A stretch of 64,000 nucleotides of DNA, taken from positions 104,888-168,887 of the forward strand of contig NZ_JABBPE010000018.1 of assembly GCF_012927455.1 (NCBI RefSeq), read 5' to 3'. Positions within the stretch are counted from its first letter, which is position 1. Every line of letters begins with the position of its first letter. The translations under genes and the position numbers were made by a program. The notes beneath the pieces were generated by a model. That model saw nothing but the letters and a program-made list of their open reading frames with translations. It ran no database searches and was not told where the DNA came from. The DNA comes from Polaromonas sp. GTDB lineage: Bacteria > Pseudomonadota > Gammaproteobacteria > Burkholderiales > Burkholderiaceae_C. Shown here piece by piece: positions 25,261 to 33,917 of this stretch.

Positions 25261-25953
25261 TCAATAGCCCATCGAATAGCGATAGCCGCGGTACTTCAGC
25301 ACAGCGGTCCTGGGACGAATCTGCTCCAGTAGCACGCCTGGGGCTGGCGCTGCACCTTCGGCCACCGCCTGGCCGTTGACGATGAGCAGGCGCTGCGCAG
25401 GGTTGTCGGAGTAAACGCCGGCGCTGATGACCAGCTTGGGCAAGTCACGCTGTAGATCGGCCGGCAACTCGTTGACGGTCAGCACACGGTCAGGCGCCGC
25501 CGCCGCGGACGCCGGCGTAGAGGCGGGCAAAGCTGGCTTGGGCGCCTCCCGAACCGGCGCCGCGGCCGCCACCACCGGCGCGGCTGGCGTCGCCGCGCGC
25601 ACTGGCGGAACTGCTGGCGCTGGCGGTGCCACTGGCAACACTTCGTTCGCGGGCCCGGCAGACGCTGCCAGCGGCGCGGGCAGCGGGAGGGGCGCGGCCG
25701 GCGCCGGGGAAAGCGCGACGGGTGTAGAGCGTGCGACCGGCGGTGCGGCAGGCCCAGCCAGCCGCCAGGCAACCAGAGCCAGCAAACCAGCAGCTAAGGC
25801 CGCCACAGCGCCCCACAACCAAAGCCGGTACTGATGGCCTTCAGGCTGCCTGGGCTGCGACGACGCCTGCACCGGCCGGGCATGAATGCCCCGCGCCGGG
25901 TCGCGCTCGCGCTGGGCGTCAGCCTTTCGGAGTGCGTCAAGAATCAAGGACAT
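25261..25953 (-). CDS. gspB: Type II secretion system assembly factor GspB
   Basis: A 230-residue protein beginning MSLILDALRKADAQRERD, the typical cytoplasmic start of GspB/ExeB. One membrane helix (about residues 45-67), a long Ala/Pro-rich periplasmic linker, and a C-terminal domain (LPKLVISAGVYSDNPAQRLL) follow. GspA and GspB together help place the secretin in the outer membrane. It starts 4 bases after the gspA stop, so the two are co-transcribed. Confidence 0.88.
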   Translation of the reverse strand: MSLILDALRKADAQRERDPARGIHARPVQASSQPRQPEGHQYRLWLWGAVAALAAGLLALVAWRLAGPAAPPVARSTPVALSPAPAAPLPLPAPLAASAGPANEVLPVAPPAPAVPPVRAATPAAPVVAAAAPVREAPKPALPASTPASAAAAPDRVLTVNELPADLQRDLPKLVISAGVYSDNPAQRLLIVNGQAVAEGAAPAPGVLLEQIRPRTAVLKYRGYRYSMGY

Positions 25954-25957
25954 GGTG

Positions 25958-27607
25958 TCAGGGCTCGGTGCGAAGGCGCGGCTCTTGCACGCCGGCCGTA
26001 CGATTGAGTTGCATGAAAGTCATAGGCCCGAGGCGGCCGTCGGCGGGCAGCCCCTGGGCCAGCTGAAAAGCGCGCAGCCGGGCTTTGAGTGAGTCGTCCA
26101 GCACGGGCCGGCCCGCCGCCAACGCCGTGCCGTTTGCCTCAGCCAGCCGGGCAGCGACCCATTCGATGACCGGGCCGCCCTGGCCATCGGAGAGGGGGCC
26201 GGTGTAGCCAGCCGGTGAACGCCAGATTGTGGAAAAGTCGCCCTGCCAGCGTGCGGCCAGCGCGCTCAGGGTCACCGTCTGCTCGGTGCCCCCGGCGCGC
26301 AAAGTGGCGCTGTCGCTGGTTAGCGCGGTTAGCAAGGCATAGGCCGGCGTGGCGCTCTCGCGGTCAAGCGTGACGATGCCGGGGCGACCGAGTTGGCGGA
26401 TCAGCGCCAGGCCGGTGTTGCTGCGCAAACATCGCAGTTGCTCGCGCGCCATCGCCAGGCAAGGATCGCCCTCCCCCGGCGTGAATTTCCAGGCCTGCGC
26501 CAGTTCACGCCAGGCCTGGCCTTGGTCGCGCAGCAGCGTGGGCGGCGTTGGCGTAGCAGTTGTCCGGGTGACGCTTGCGTTGGCGGCTGGGGCGGACGCC
26601 ACACGCAGGGTCGGCGCCACCGCAGAATTAGCGGGTGCAGCGGAAACGGCTGGCGCTATAGCTGCGAGTTCGGGGGCTCGTGCAGCCTGCGTCGCAAGAC
26701 GGGCGATGACGAGCAGTCCGGCGCCCGCTGCGACAGCCAAGCCGACCAGTGCAATGTTGCGCCCTAAAAGCGACGGTGCGCGCGCCGGCCGCACAAACAC
26801 CTCATCGGCCGCCTGATCTACAAGGGCGCGGCTGACGCTGGCCTGACCCGCCGCGAAAGCGCCCAGCAAGGCCCGGTCGCACAACAAATTGATGCGTCGT
26901 GGCACGCCGCGCGCGAGCCGGTGAATGCGGGCGAGGGTCTTACGGTCAAACGGCAGCGCGTGTGTCAGACCCGACACTTCGAGGCGGTGCTGGATGTACT
27001 GCGCGGTCTCTAGCTGGGTCAGCGCACCGAGGTGGTAACGCGCAATCACGCGCTCGGCCAGTTGCTCCAGTTCGGGCCGCTGCAGCATGGTGCGCAGCTC
27101 GGGCTGGCCGATCAGGATAATTTGCAGCAGCTTGCGCTCGCTGGTTTCCAGGTTGGTGAGCAGACGCAACTGCTCCAGCACATCGGCCGACAGGTTTTGC
27201 GCCTCGTCGATGATGAGCACGTTGTTCTGCCCGGCGCCATGGGCCTGCAGCAAGAAGGCGTTGAGCGGGTCGAGGTAGTCCTTGACAGTAGGCGGTAGCT
27301 GGTATTTCTGCGGCACCGTGACGTGAAACTCATCGCAAATCGACTGCAGCAACTCGACCGCCGTGAGCTTGGGATTGAAGATATAGGCGACGTTGCAGTT
27401 GCCTGGGATCTGCTCCAGAAAGCAGCGGCACACGGTAGTTTTGCCGGCGCCAATCTCGCCGGTCAGCAGCACAAACCCGCCACCGCCGCCCAGCCCATAC
27501 AGCAGGTGCGCCAGCGCCTCGCGATGCCGTTCACTCATAAACAGCAATCGAGGATCGGGAGCGATCGAAAATGGCGGCTGTGTCAAGCCGAAAAATGCCG
27601 CGTACAT
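25958..27607 (-). CDS. gspA: Type II secretion ATPase GspA/ExeA
   Basis: A 549-residue protein beginning MYAAFFGLTQPPFSIAPDPR, the usual ExeA start. The ATPase has Walker A GEIGAGKTT (about residue 49) and Walker B VLIIDEAQN (about 125). A membrane helix occurs near residue 290. The C-terminal region holds a peptidoglycan-binding repeat (LRAFQLAQGLPADGRLGPMT). In the family this domain anchors the complex to the wall while the secretin is inserted. In-frame codons upstream to 27925 lack similarity and are excluded. It is divergent from a vanZ-like gene. Confidence 0.9.
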   Translation of the reverse strand: MYAAFFGLTQPPFSIAPDPRLLFMSERHREALAHLLYGLGGGGGFVLLTGEIGAGKTTVCRCFLEQIPGNCNVAYIFNPKLTAVELLQSICDEFHVTVPQKYQLPPTVKDYLDPLNAFLLQAHGAGQNNVLIIDEAQNLSADVLEQLRLLTNLETSERKLLQIILIGQPELRTMLQRPELEQLAERVIARYHLGALTQLETAQYIQHRLEVSGLTHALPFDRKTLARIHRLARGVPRRINLLCDRALLGAFAAGQASVSRALVDQAADEVFVRPARAPSLLGRNIALVGLAVAAGAGLLVIARLATQAARAPELAAIAPAVSAAPANSAVAPTLRVASAPAANASVTRTTATPTPPTLLRDQGQAWRELAQAWKFTPGEGDPCLAMAREQLRCLRSNTGLALIRQLGRPGIVTLDRESATPAYALLTALTSDSATLRAGGTEQTVTLSALAARWQGDFSTIWRSPAGYTGPLSDGQGGPVIEWVAARLAEANGTALAAGRPVLDDSLKARLRAFQLAQGLPADGRLGPMTFMQLNRTAGVQEPRLRTEP

Positions 27608-27787
27608 GGGCGCCAAGGATACCGCACCGTGGTCAAGGGGGCTGCTAAACGCGCGCCGCGCTGGCTGAATGCCGCCAGGTGAACGAATTTCGGTAGACTG
27701 AGTCAGTGTTATTCGGAAGTTAAGGTACGTCAAGCGCTGATAGGTCGCGAACCGTTGCGCTGAAAGCTTAAAAAAAAGGATAGGTTT

Positions 27788-28183
27788 ATGTCGCGTCGTT
27801 TTGCCTGGTTCCTGGTGCTGTTGCAGGTGCCCATCTTGATCGTTGGCACTCAGATGCCCGGCGCCTGGCGCAGCGCTGCAGAGACCAGCGTACATGCGCC
27901 GTTTCCTCTTTCGTCTTTGGCGCACCTTGTGCTTTTCACGAGTATTGCCCTGGTGCTGTCGATGCGGCCGATCGCCTGGCCTGCTGGGCGAGTGGTCCTG
28001 TTGACATTGGGCCTGGCACTATTGACAGAGGGACTGCAATTTTTTGCAGTTGATCGACATCCGCGCTTGATGGATGTGGGCATCGACATGACGGGGGCGT
28101 TGCTGGGATTGGTCTGTGGGTGCCGATTGAAAGCTAGCAGTTTGATCGAAATGACACGGCGCCAGCAGGACTATGAGGCTTGA
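27788..28183 (+). CDS. VanZ-like membrane protein
   Basis: A 131-residue protein with about four hydrophobic segments. The family features are SLAHLVLFTSIALVLS, LLTEGLQFFAVDRHPRLMDV and DMTGALLGLVCG. The acidic and His residues between helices (E-LQ, R--D--D) are characteristic of VanZ. AGGA lies 9 bases before the ATG. The function is unknown outside glycopeptide resistance, where VanZ confers low-level teicoplanin resistance. No resistance genes are nearby. Confidence 0.8.
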   Translation: MSRRFAWFLVLLQVPILIVGTQMPGAWRSAAETSVHAPFPLSSLAHLVLFTSIALVLSMRPIAWPAGRVVLLTLGLALLTEGLQFFAVDRHPRLMDVGIDMTGALLGLVCGCRLKASSLIEMTRRQQDYEA

Positions 28184-28261
28184 CGCTTGCCTCCCTGATT
28201 CAGGCGTATGACATGCTATTGGCGGAGTTTGAGACGCGCATTGATCCACTTGCCAAAAACG

Positions 28262-28490
28262 CTACCCTTCCGGTGGCCGAACCGACATGTAGCTGGCGGT
28301 GCGAGCCGGCCTCATCCTTGAAGCCGCGCCAGGCTTGGACACGTCCACACATGAAGTCATCGACGCCCAAGGCCTGTTGCTGAGCCCCCCTTTTTGTCGA
28401 TCCTCACTTTCACATGGACGCAACGCTCAGCTATAGCCTGCCACGCGTCACTTAAAGCGGCACGCTGCTGGAAGGCATCGCTCTGTGGAT
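28262..28490 (+). pseudogene. Remnant of a cytosine deaminase / CodA-like amidohydrolase
   Basis: One frame gives AVRAGLILEAAPGLDTSTHE and VIDAQGLLLSPPF. After one extra T the next frame gives VDPHFHMDATLSYSLPRV, a stop codon, then SGTLLEGIALW. This is the N-terminal part of CodA-type amidohydrolases, with the metal-binding HFH motif. An in-frame TAG, one frameshift and an in-frame TAA show that it is dead. Similarity stops abruptly near 28490. Confidence 0.85.
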
Positions 28491-28549
28491 TCGTTATCTA
28501 CCCATGCCAGCAAGGAACGCGAGCAGCAGCGCAGCGGCACAAACAAGAA

Positions 28550-28580
28550 ACCCGGCGCAAAGGCCGGGTAAATCTTTTTA
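28550..28580 (-). terminator. Intrinsic terminator downstream of the phasin gene
   Basis: ACCCGGC (28550-28556) pairs with GCCGGGT (28563-28569). On the minus strand the hairpin is followed by TTTCTTG. On the plus strand it is followed by TCTTTTT, so it may work in both directions. Confidence 0.65.
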
Positions 28581-28665
28581 ACGGCGAGCCGTTAGTAATT
28601 TCTTCCGTCTGGGACCAACCCGCCGGGCCATCCCGTTCGAAGCTGGTAGGAAAGAAGACCTTGGC

Positions 28666-29145
28666 TTAGGCTGTACGCGCTTTTTTACCAGCAGCGGCAG
28701 TAGCAGTAACGCCAGCCTTGAGCGTTGAGGCGACAGCGGTTTCAATCGATGAAGCGGCAGCTTTCAAGCCTTTACCGACCTGGGCAAAAGCCTCAGGCGC
28801 AGGATGACGCTCTTGCACCACATCCACGCCAGCGTTGAATTGCTCAACGCTGAGGGCGGTAGCTTCCTGCACATGCTTGGCTGCCAACGCCATGCCCTTT
28901 TCGGCACTGGTTTTCAGCGCGTCAAAAGCGGCTTGAGGTTCTTTGATGCTTTTGAAGGCTTCGACGGATTCAGCAGCAGCTGCCTGCGTGGCTTGGGCTT
29001 GGGCCTTGACCAAATCACCCCAAACCTTGAGGTTGTCCATGACTGGCTTGAACGCGTCTTGCGCAGCGGCAGGCGTGAAGTTGAACTTCTCGGCGCCAGC
29101 GAACATGGTTTTTGCTGCGGATTCGAATGGGGTGTTGGTAAACAT
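28666..29145 (-). CDS. phaP: Phasin family protein
   Basis: A 159-residue protein, very rich in Ala and amphipathic, beginning MFTNTPFESAAKTMFAGAEK. Internal blocks such as LKVWGDLVKAQAQATQAAA and HVQEATALSVEQFNAGVDVV are typical of phasins that coat polyhydroxyalkanoate granules. The C-terminus is an Ala-rich tail ending in KKARTA. Length and composition fit PhaP1-type proteins of Burkholderiales. It is monocistronic with its own terminator and a possible PhaR operator upstream. No PHA synthase lies in the window. Confidence 0.88.
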   Translation of the reverse strand: MFTNTPFESAAKTMFAGAEKFNFTPAAAQDAFKPVMDNLKVWGDLVKAQAQATQAAAAESVEAFKSIKEPQAAFDALKTSAEKGMALAAKHVQEATALSVEQFNAGVDVVQERHPAPEAFAQVGKGLKAAASSIETAVASTLKAGVTATAAAGKKARTA

Positions 29146-29164
29146 GGTTGCCTTTTAAAAAATG

Positions 29165-29178
29165 TTGCGGTGCAGCAA
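29165..29178. promoter_or_regulatory. Candidate PhaR operator upstream of the phasin gene
   Basis: TTGC-GGTGCA-GCAA is an inverted repeat about 20 bases before the phasin start. PhaR repressors are reported to bind TGC/GCA inverted repeats in phasin promoters. The assignment rests only on motif and position. Confidence 0.35.
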
Positions 29179-29422
29179 TTATGGCGGATTAATCACAAAG
29201 AGTGCTTATTTTTTGAGACAAATACGAACGTTTAGAGGCGATTGCCTAGTGAGCGTTGCCATTTTTTGAAGCTGAAGAGGCGTTAACTCGGCCTTCTCAC
29301 TGACGGTTTGCGAGTAGGCGTGGAGAAAAAAGCGACCCGCGCACCCTAACCTTCAGTTTCCAAAAGACCAAAATGTTTGGGTCCCCTGCCGGCTTTTTAA
29401 GGCAAAGGACGCCGCTGCGGCG

Positions 29423-30310
29423 TTAGCTGTCCCAGTCGCCGCCACCATCCATGTCGTTAGCCACATCAATACCTGCGTCGTCCCATGAGCCTGCATCCGA
29501 TACACCAAAGTTTTGGCCGCCGAGGTCGCTGTTGCCGGCCAACGGTTCAGGGCCATTGTCGGCAGTGACCGGTGGACGCACCGTGTTTTCGTTATTCCCC
29601 ATCAGGTTTCTGCCTATGGCCTGCGCGGCCATGACGCCTGCACCGACTGCCAAACCGGTCGCTAAGCCACCCATCACCTTGCCACCGAGTCCGCTACCCG
29701 CAGGCTGGCCATAAGCCGGTTGGCTATAGCCCGGACCAGCGCCGAAAGTTTGCGGACCACTTAAGCCGCTCGCTTGCGCGGGTGCGGCTTGCGCAAAGGG
29801 TTGAGGCTGAGCCGGCGCTTGCGTTTTCCTGCGTGTCAGAAAAACGACCAGCGCAATGACGCCCCCGCCCAAGGCCAGGGCTATTCCCCACGGAAATGAT
29901 GAAGCGGCCGATGCCGGTGCCGTTGAACGAACAGGAGGCGGGGAATTGATGGCGGCCTTGCGTATTGATTCCGTACTGCCTTTTACAGCCAGTTGGCTGC
30001 GCAGGTTTTGCACGGCATCGGACTTGGCAAACGGCAGCCCCGGGGCCAGTTTTTCGGAAAGCGCAAGTTCCTCGCGGGCACGGCTCAAGTTGCCCTGCCG
30101 CGCCGACAACTCGGCCTGCACAAAGTGTGCTTTGCCGCTATCCGGGTGTGCCACCAACACCTGCTGCATCATCACCTGGGCCTGCTCCAGCTTTCCGGCG
30201 TTCGCCGCTTCATAGACCTGGTTCAAGGTGGGCTCAGACTGCGCCATGGCCAGGCCACAGCCCAGCAAAGCCACAACGGTCAGCCATTTTTTGATGTTTT
30301 TGCTCAGCAT
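29423..30310 (-). CDS. Secreted or membrane TPR-like protein
   Basis: A 295-residue protein with a signal peptide (MLSKNIKKWLTVVALLGCGLAMA). TPR-like repeats span about residues 28-105 (VYEAANAGKLEQAQVMMQQV, GKAHFVQAELSARQGNLSRA). A Ser/Pro linker, a membrane helix near residue 145 followed by RRK, and a Gly/Gln/Pro-rich region come next. The C-terminus is acidic and ends in GGGDWDS. The layout suggests anchoring in the membrane. I do not know a function; similar proteins in related genomes are annotated only as TPR proteins. Confidence 0.72.
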   Translation of the reverse strand: MLSKNIKKWLTVVALLGCGLAMAQSEPTLNQVYEAANAGKLEQAQVMMQQVLVAHPDSGKAHFVQAELSARQGNLSRAREELALSEKLAPGLPFAKSDAVQNLRSQLAVKGSTESIRKAAINSPPPVRSTAPASAASSFPWGIALALGGGVIALVVFLTRRKTQAPAQPQPFAQAAPAQASGLSGPQTFGAGPGYSQPAYGQPAGSGLGGKVMGGLATGLAVGAGVMAAQAIGRNLMGNNENTVRPPVTADNGPEPLAGNSDLGGQNFGVSDAGSWDDAGIDVANDMDGGGDWDS

Positions 30311-30447
30311 GGATGTTTCTCTTTAAAACTGCAGTCGTTTTGCAAACCGGCCCCATGAATGTGGACAGCGGATTATTCTTTTAAAGATGGTGACCTGACC
30401 CCCCAAAACAAGGGCTATTGGTATGGCATGCTGCCTGTCGGCCCACT

Positions 30448-32067
30448 TCAGCCCAACAAGATATCCCAATCGGTCGTCTCCAGAATCGTGCGGCGCACCT
30501 TTTCCTTCAGCCACAAGTCGTAGAAATCGATCGGGTTATAGTCGTCGGTCAACAGCATGGCCGGGGTACCGGCGGGAAAGCGGTAGGTGTTTTGCAAACC
30601 CTGGCGCACGCCGGCTTCCGCCAGCGGATGCACCGGAAACGCGGCCAGCAAGTCTGTGCGCGGCGCCCGCGCCGGACCGTCGTAGGCGACTATGGCCAGA
30701 TTGCCGCCGGCACCCGGTGCGTCGGCCGCAAAAACCGGATGAACTTGCACCTGCCCAAACACGGCCTGCACCGTTTTGATCACCGAGGCCGTCACGAAAC
30801 TGCGCTCGCCCAGCGTGCCCATCAGGTTGATGGCCAGCACGCCGTTGGGCGTCATGCGTGCTTTCAAGAGCTGCATCGCTTCCAGGCTCAGCACATGGCC
30901 CGGCGTGGTGTCGCCGTTGAAGACATCAAGCACCACATAGTCGTAGCGCTGCGTGCTGCGATTCAGAAAGTAACGCGCATCCTCGACGTGCACCGCAATG
31001 TTCTTGTCGAAGCCGAAATACTGTTGCGCCAGGCCGGCCACTTTCGGGTCGATATCAACCACCTCGGTCTGTATCCCCTGCGCCGCATACCAGGACGGCA
31101 CGATGCCGGCACCGAGGCCGACTACCAGGCAGTTCTTGCCGCCCGGATTGAGCGCATACGGCAAAAACTGCAACAGGTAGGCGTACTCGTAGATAGACTG
31201 GCCACTGGCCAGATCGATCCCACCCTGTACCAGTCCGTCGATCAGAAGTTCGCGCGTGCGCTGCTGCGGGCCGGAATAGTCGACCACCCGCAGGTCGCCG
31301 TAAAAACTGTCGCGTTGCGCCGTCAGTTGTACCCGCGTGCCGTCAGCCAGCAGCTTGGCGGTCTCGCGCTCTGCCGGCACCAGCAGAAAGGGCACCACCA
31401 GCAGCGCCGCCAGCGCCCACTGGCGGCGAAACAGCACGAAGTAGCCGACACTCAGCGCGATCAGCAGGAAGCCGGCCAGCATGAAAATCCTGTTCACGCC
31501 CAGGTAGGCGATCAGGAAAAAACCGGTCGCCAGCGTGCCGATGAAACTGCCGGCAGTCGAGATCGCGTACAGGTTGCCGACGGTGCGACCGATGTTCTTG
31601 ATCTCGCGCGCGGCGATTCGCACCACGTAGGGCGAGACGCAGCCGAGCAGAAACAGCGCCGGGCCGAACAGCAGGAAGGCGCTGGCCAGCGAACCGACGC
31701 GCAGCCCGAGCGGCAGGCAGGCCTTCAGGGCGGCAATCTTGAACAGCGGTGTCGCCGCAGTCAACAGGCCGGCGATGAGGATGATGGCATACAGATAATC
31801 CGGCGAGCTTCTGCGGTCAGCCAGCCAGCCGCCGAACGCATAGCCAGCCGCCAGCGCCACCAGCGTCACCGTGATCAGCGATGTCCAGACGAACAGGCTG
31901 ACACCGAAGAACGGCCCGATGGCGCGCGAGCCCAGCACCTGGATCACCATCACCAGCGCGCCGCACAATGCGGCGGTCAGGATCAGATACCAGCGCAAGC
32001 CGCCGGTGTGTTCGGCCAGTGCGGGTATCGTGGGCAAGGGCGTGGGGCGGGCGGCGTTTGGCATCAA
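30448..32067 (-). CDS. Fused membrane/spermidine-synthase-like protein
   Basis: A 539-residue protein. The N-terminal half has about seven hydrophobic helices (including LVMVIQVLGSRAIGPFFG and GSFIGTLATGFFLIAYLG). The C-terminal half (from about residue 255) is a SpeE-like methyltransferase fold with CLVVGLGAGIVPSW as the nucleotide loop, TEVVDIDPKV and DYVVLDVFNGD. Such fusions are widespread, and whether they make polyamines is not established. The start may be 32067 or the next ATG 3 bases later. It is divergent from pssA. Confidence 0.85.
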   Translation of the reverse strand: MMPNAARPTPLPTIPALAEHTGGLRWYLILTAALCGALVMVIQVLGSRAIGPFFGVSLFVWTSLITVTLVALAAGYAFGGWLADRRSSPDYLYAIILIAGLLTAATPLFKIAALKACLPLGLRVGSLASAFLLFGPALFLLGCVSPYVVRIAAREIKNIGRTVGNLYAISTAGSFIGTLATGFFLIAYLGVNRIFMLAGFLLIALSVGYFVLFRRQWALAALLVVPFLLVPAERETAKLLADGTRVQLTAQRDSFYGDLRVVDYSGPQQRTRELLIDGLVQGGIDLASGQSIYEYAYLLQFLPYALNPGGKNCLVVGLGAGIVPSWYAAQGIQTEVVDIDPKVAGLAQQYFGFDKNIAVHVEDARYFLNRSTQRYDYVVLDVFNGDTTPGHVLSLEAMQLLKARMTPNGVLAINLMGTLGERSFVTASVIKTVQAVFGQVQVHPVFAADAPGAGGNLAIVAYDGPARAPRTDLLAAFPVHPLAEAGVRQGLQNTYRFPAGTPAMLLTDDYNPIDFYDLWLKEKVRRTILETTDWDILLG

Positions 32068-32234
32068 ATCCTTTCTGTTCTAGCGTCGACATGGGAGGGC
32101 ATGGCGAGAGAAGTCTCAAGCGGCGCGGACATCATAGCAATCGACCACAACCGGAAAGCTGGCAAGACCTCGCCAGCCAATGTGCCGTTGCGCTACCCTG
32201 CACACGGCTCGAAAAGTGCGGTACGCTGTCCGTC

Positions 32235-32861
32235 ATGACGCCACCTAAACCGAACAAGCCCTTCGCGATGATTCGCGAGTTCCATCTTGCCGACTGGTTC
32301 ACACTGGCAAACGCGGTCAGTGGGACCGGGGCATTGTTCTCCATGATGACCTACCTCCAGACCAACGACGTCAGGCATGTTTATTTTGCGTGTGGACTGG
32401 TCCTGGCCGCTTTAATCTTCGATGTGCTGGATGGACGGATTGCCCGGTGGCGACAAAAAACTTCGGCCATGGGTCGCGAGCTTGATTCGCTCGCTGACAT
32501 CATCTCTTTCGGCGTAGCGCCAGCCTTGATTGGCTATGGTTGCGGCATGCAGGGCCTGTACGACCGCATCATTCTGACCGGTTTCGTGGCGTGCGGCGTA
32601 TCTCGCCTGGCGCGCTACAACGTCACGGCCGAGTCGCTGTCCGACGCCGACAACAAAGTAAAGTATTTTGAAGGAACGCCTATCCCAACATCGCTGGTGC
32701 TTGTCATGGTGATGTTTGTCGCGGCCTGGCAAGGCGCGCTGCATGAGTCACTGTGGTTCGGTCAGGTCAAGTTGGGCGGCTTCACACTTCACCCGCTGGC
32801 ACTGTTGTTTGCACTCTCCGGCTCATTGATGGTCAGTCGCATACGGTTTCCCAAGTTATGA
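32235..32861 (+). CDS. pssA: CDP-diacylglycerol--serine O-phosphatidyltransferase
   Basis: A 208-residue membrane enzyme that makes phosphatidylserine, the precursor of phosphatidylethanolamine. The CDP-alcohol phosphotransferase motif D-x2-DG-x2-AR-x8-G-x3-D-x3-D is perfect (DVLDGRIAR ... GRELDSLAD, about residues 62-87). Four or more hydrophobic helices follow, and a KYFEGTPIPTSL block lies near residue 143. Length fits the type II membrane enzyme rather than the E. coli soluble form. The start at 32235 is the only ATG with a suitable length. Confidence 0.93.
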   Translation: MTPPKPNKPFAMIREFHLADWFTLANAVSGTGALFSMMTYLQTNDVRHVYFACGLVLAALIFDVLDGRIARWRQKTSAMGRELDSLADIISFGVAPALIGYGCGMQGLYDRIILTGFVACGVSRLARYNVTAESLSDADNKVKYFEGTPIPTSLVLVMVMFVAAWQGALHESLWFGQVKLGGFTLHPLALLFALSGSLMVSRIRFPKL

Positions 32862-33322
32862 CTTGCCACCGTCTTTATTAGCCTTGGTGTGTTGGCGCCG
32901 AACTCTGAAAATCAGCGGATGCACCGATCTCAAAGTGACCAGCCAGCAAACCCGAGAAAAACGGGTGATTAACCCAGTCTCTGCAGCTGACTCTGAAATC
33001 GGGCGGTTGGGCCCGACGCGCTTAAACAAGGCTTTGTTGTCCTCCTCAAAGGGGTAGTCACCGATCGCGTGTGCCTGAAAAAGGCGACCCCACGCCAGCC
33101 GGGTTGACGCTAGATTGCTGCGACATCGTTTTGCCGGTTCTGGCGCGATTCGGGGTGGTTCTTCGCATCACCTGTTCCGAGCCTTCTTTCTGAACTGGTC
33201 GAAATACCACGCCACCGGCCAGTTAGGTACAAACGTTAGCATCGCCAAAAAATTTTCTATTTAAACTTTTAATCAGGAACTTTTTTCATTTTTGAAAAAA
33301 CTATTCCGTTTATTTTTTATTT
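32862..33322. other. Intergenic region; possible mobile-element debris
   Basis: About 461 bases. The first half contains a CTGAAAATCAGCGG / CACCGATCTCAAAGTGACC arrangement that resembles terminal repeats of IS21-type elements, but I could not confirm this. The last 90 bases are AT-rich and probably hold the promoter of the Lrp-type gene. No gene is evident. Confidence 0.3.
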
Positions 33323-33859
33323 ATGCGTGAATTTTTTGACTCTACCGATCGTCGGCTGACCAAATTGCTGTCCAGCGATGCGCGGGACAGCGTGAGCCAA
33401 CTGGCAAATAAATTGCAGTTGAGTGCGCCAACGGTGCGGGCACGCCTGCGGTCATTGATCGACAGGAATGTTTTGAAGATCGTCGGGCTGCTTAACCTGT
33501 CGGAGCGCCCCGAGTTGATTGCTGCCGTGGTGGGCATCAACGCCAACGCGCAGGGGCATCTCGACGAACTAATGAAGAAGATTACTGAGCTGCCATTTGT
33601 CTCTTCCGTGAGCATCGTTACCGGGCGGTTTGACCTGATCGTAGAGGTGCTGGTGGCCGGGGATGTTCAAGATCTTTACCGCTTTACCAGTGAACTTCTT
33701 CCCAGGGTGGCGGGACCTGGGGTTGTCAGTCGCAGCGAAACATTCGTGGTGATGAAATCGCATAACAAATGGGGCAATTTATCTCGTGGTTGCTGGGAAA
33801 TCGGCGTCAGTAGCTCGGCCGAGGCCCCTGTCAAGCCCTCTGAATCGATGCCCAGGTGA
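33323..33859 (+). CDS. Lrp/AsnC-family transcriptional regulator
   Basis: A 178-residue protein with an N-terminal winged helix-turn-helix (DSTDRRLTKLLSSDARDSVS, QLANKLQLSAPTVRARLRSL). An AsnC-type ligand domain (about residues 70-145; FVSSVSIVTGRFDLIVEVLV) and an unusual 30-residue C-terminal tail follow. Lrp-family proteins respond to amino acids. It is 58 bases upstream of an amino-acid ABC operon on the same strand, which is the probable target. Confidence 0.88.
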   Translation: MREFFDSTDRRLTKLLSSDARDSVSQLANKLQLSAPTVRARLRSLIDRNVLKIVGLLNLSERPELIAAVVGINANAQGHLDELMKKITELPFVSSVSIVTGRFDLIVEVLVAGDVQDLYRFTSELLPRVAGPGVVSRSETFVVMKSHNKWGNLSRGCWEIGVSSSAEAPVKPSESMPR

Positions 33860-33917
33860 GGCAAAAGTTCTTTCGTGAAGGATGGTCCTTCTCGGAGATT
33901 ATCAAAGGAGAAAGTCA

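Noticed and set aside
26645..26690. Possible family A repeat in gspA
   Set aside because: Only GCTATAGC and a GGGGGCTCG block are present; this is too weak in GC-rich coding sequence.
27608..27925. N-terminal extension of GspA
   Set aside because: Family members begin MYxxFFG; the extension lacks similarity and spans the divergent promoter region.
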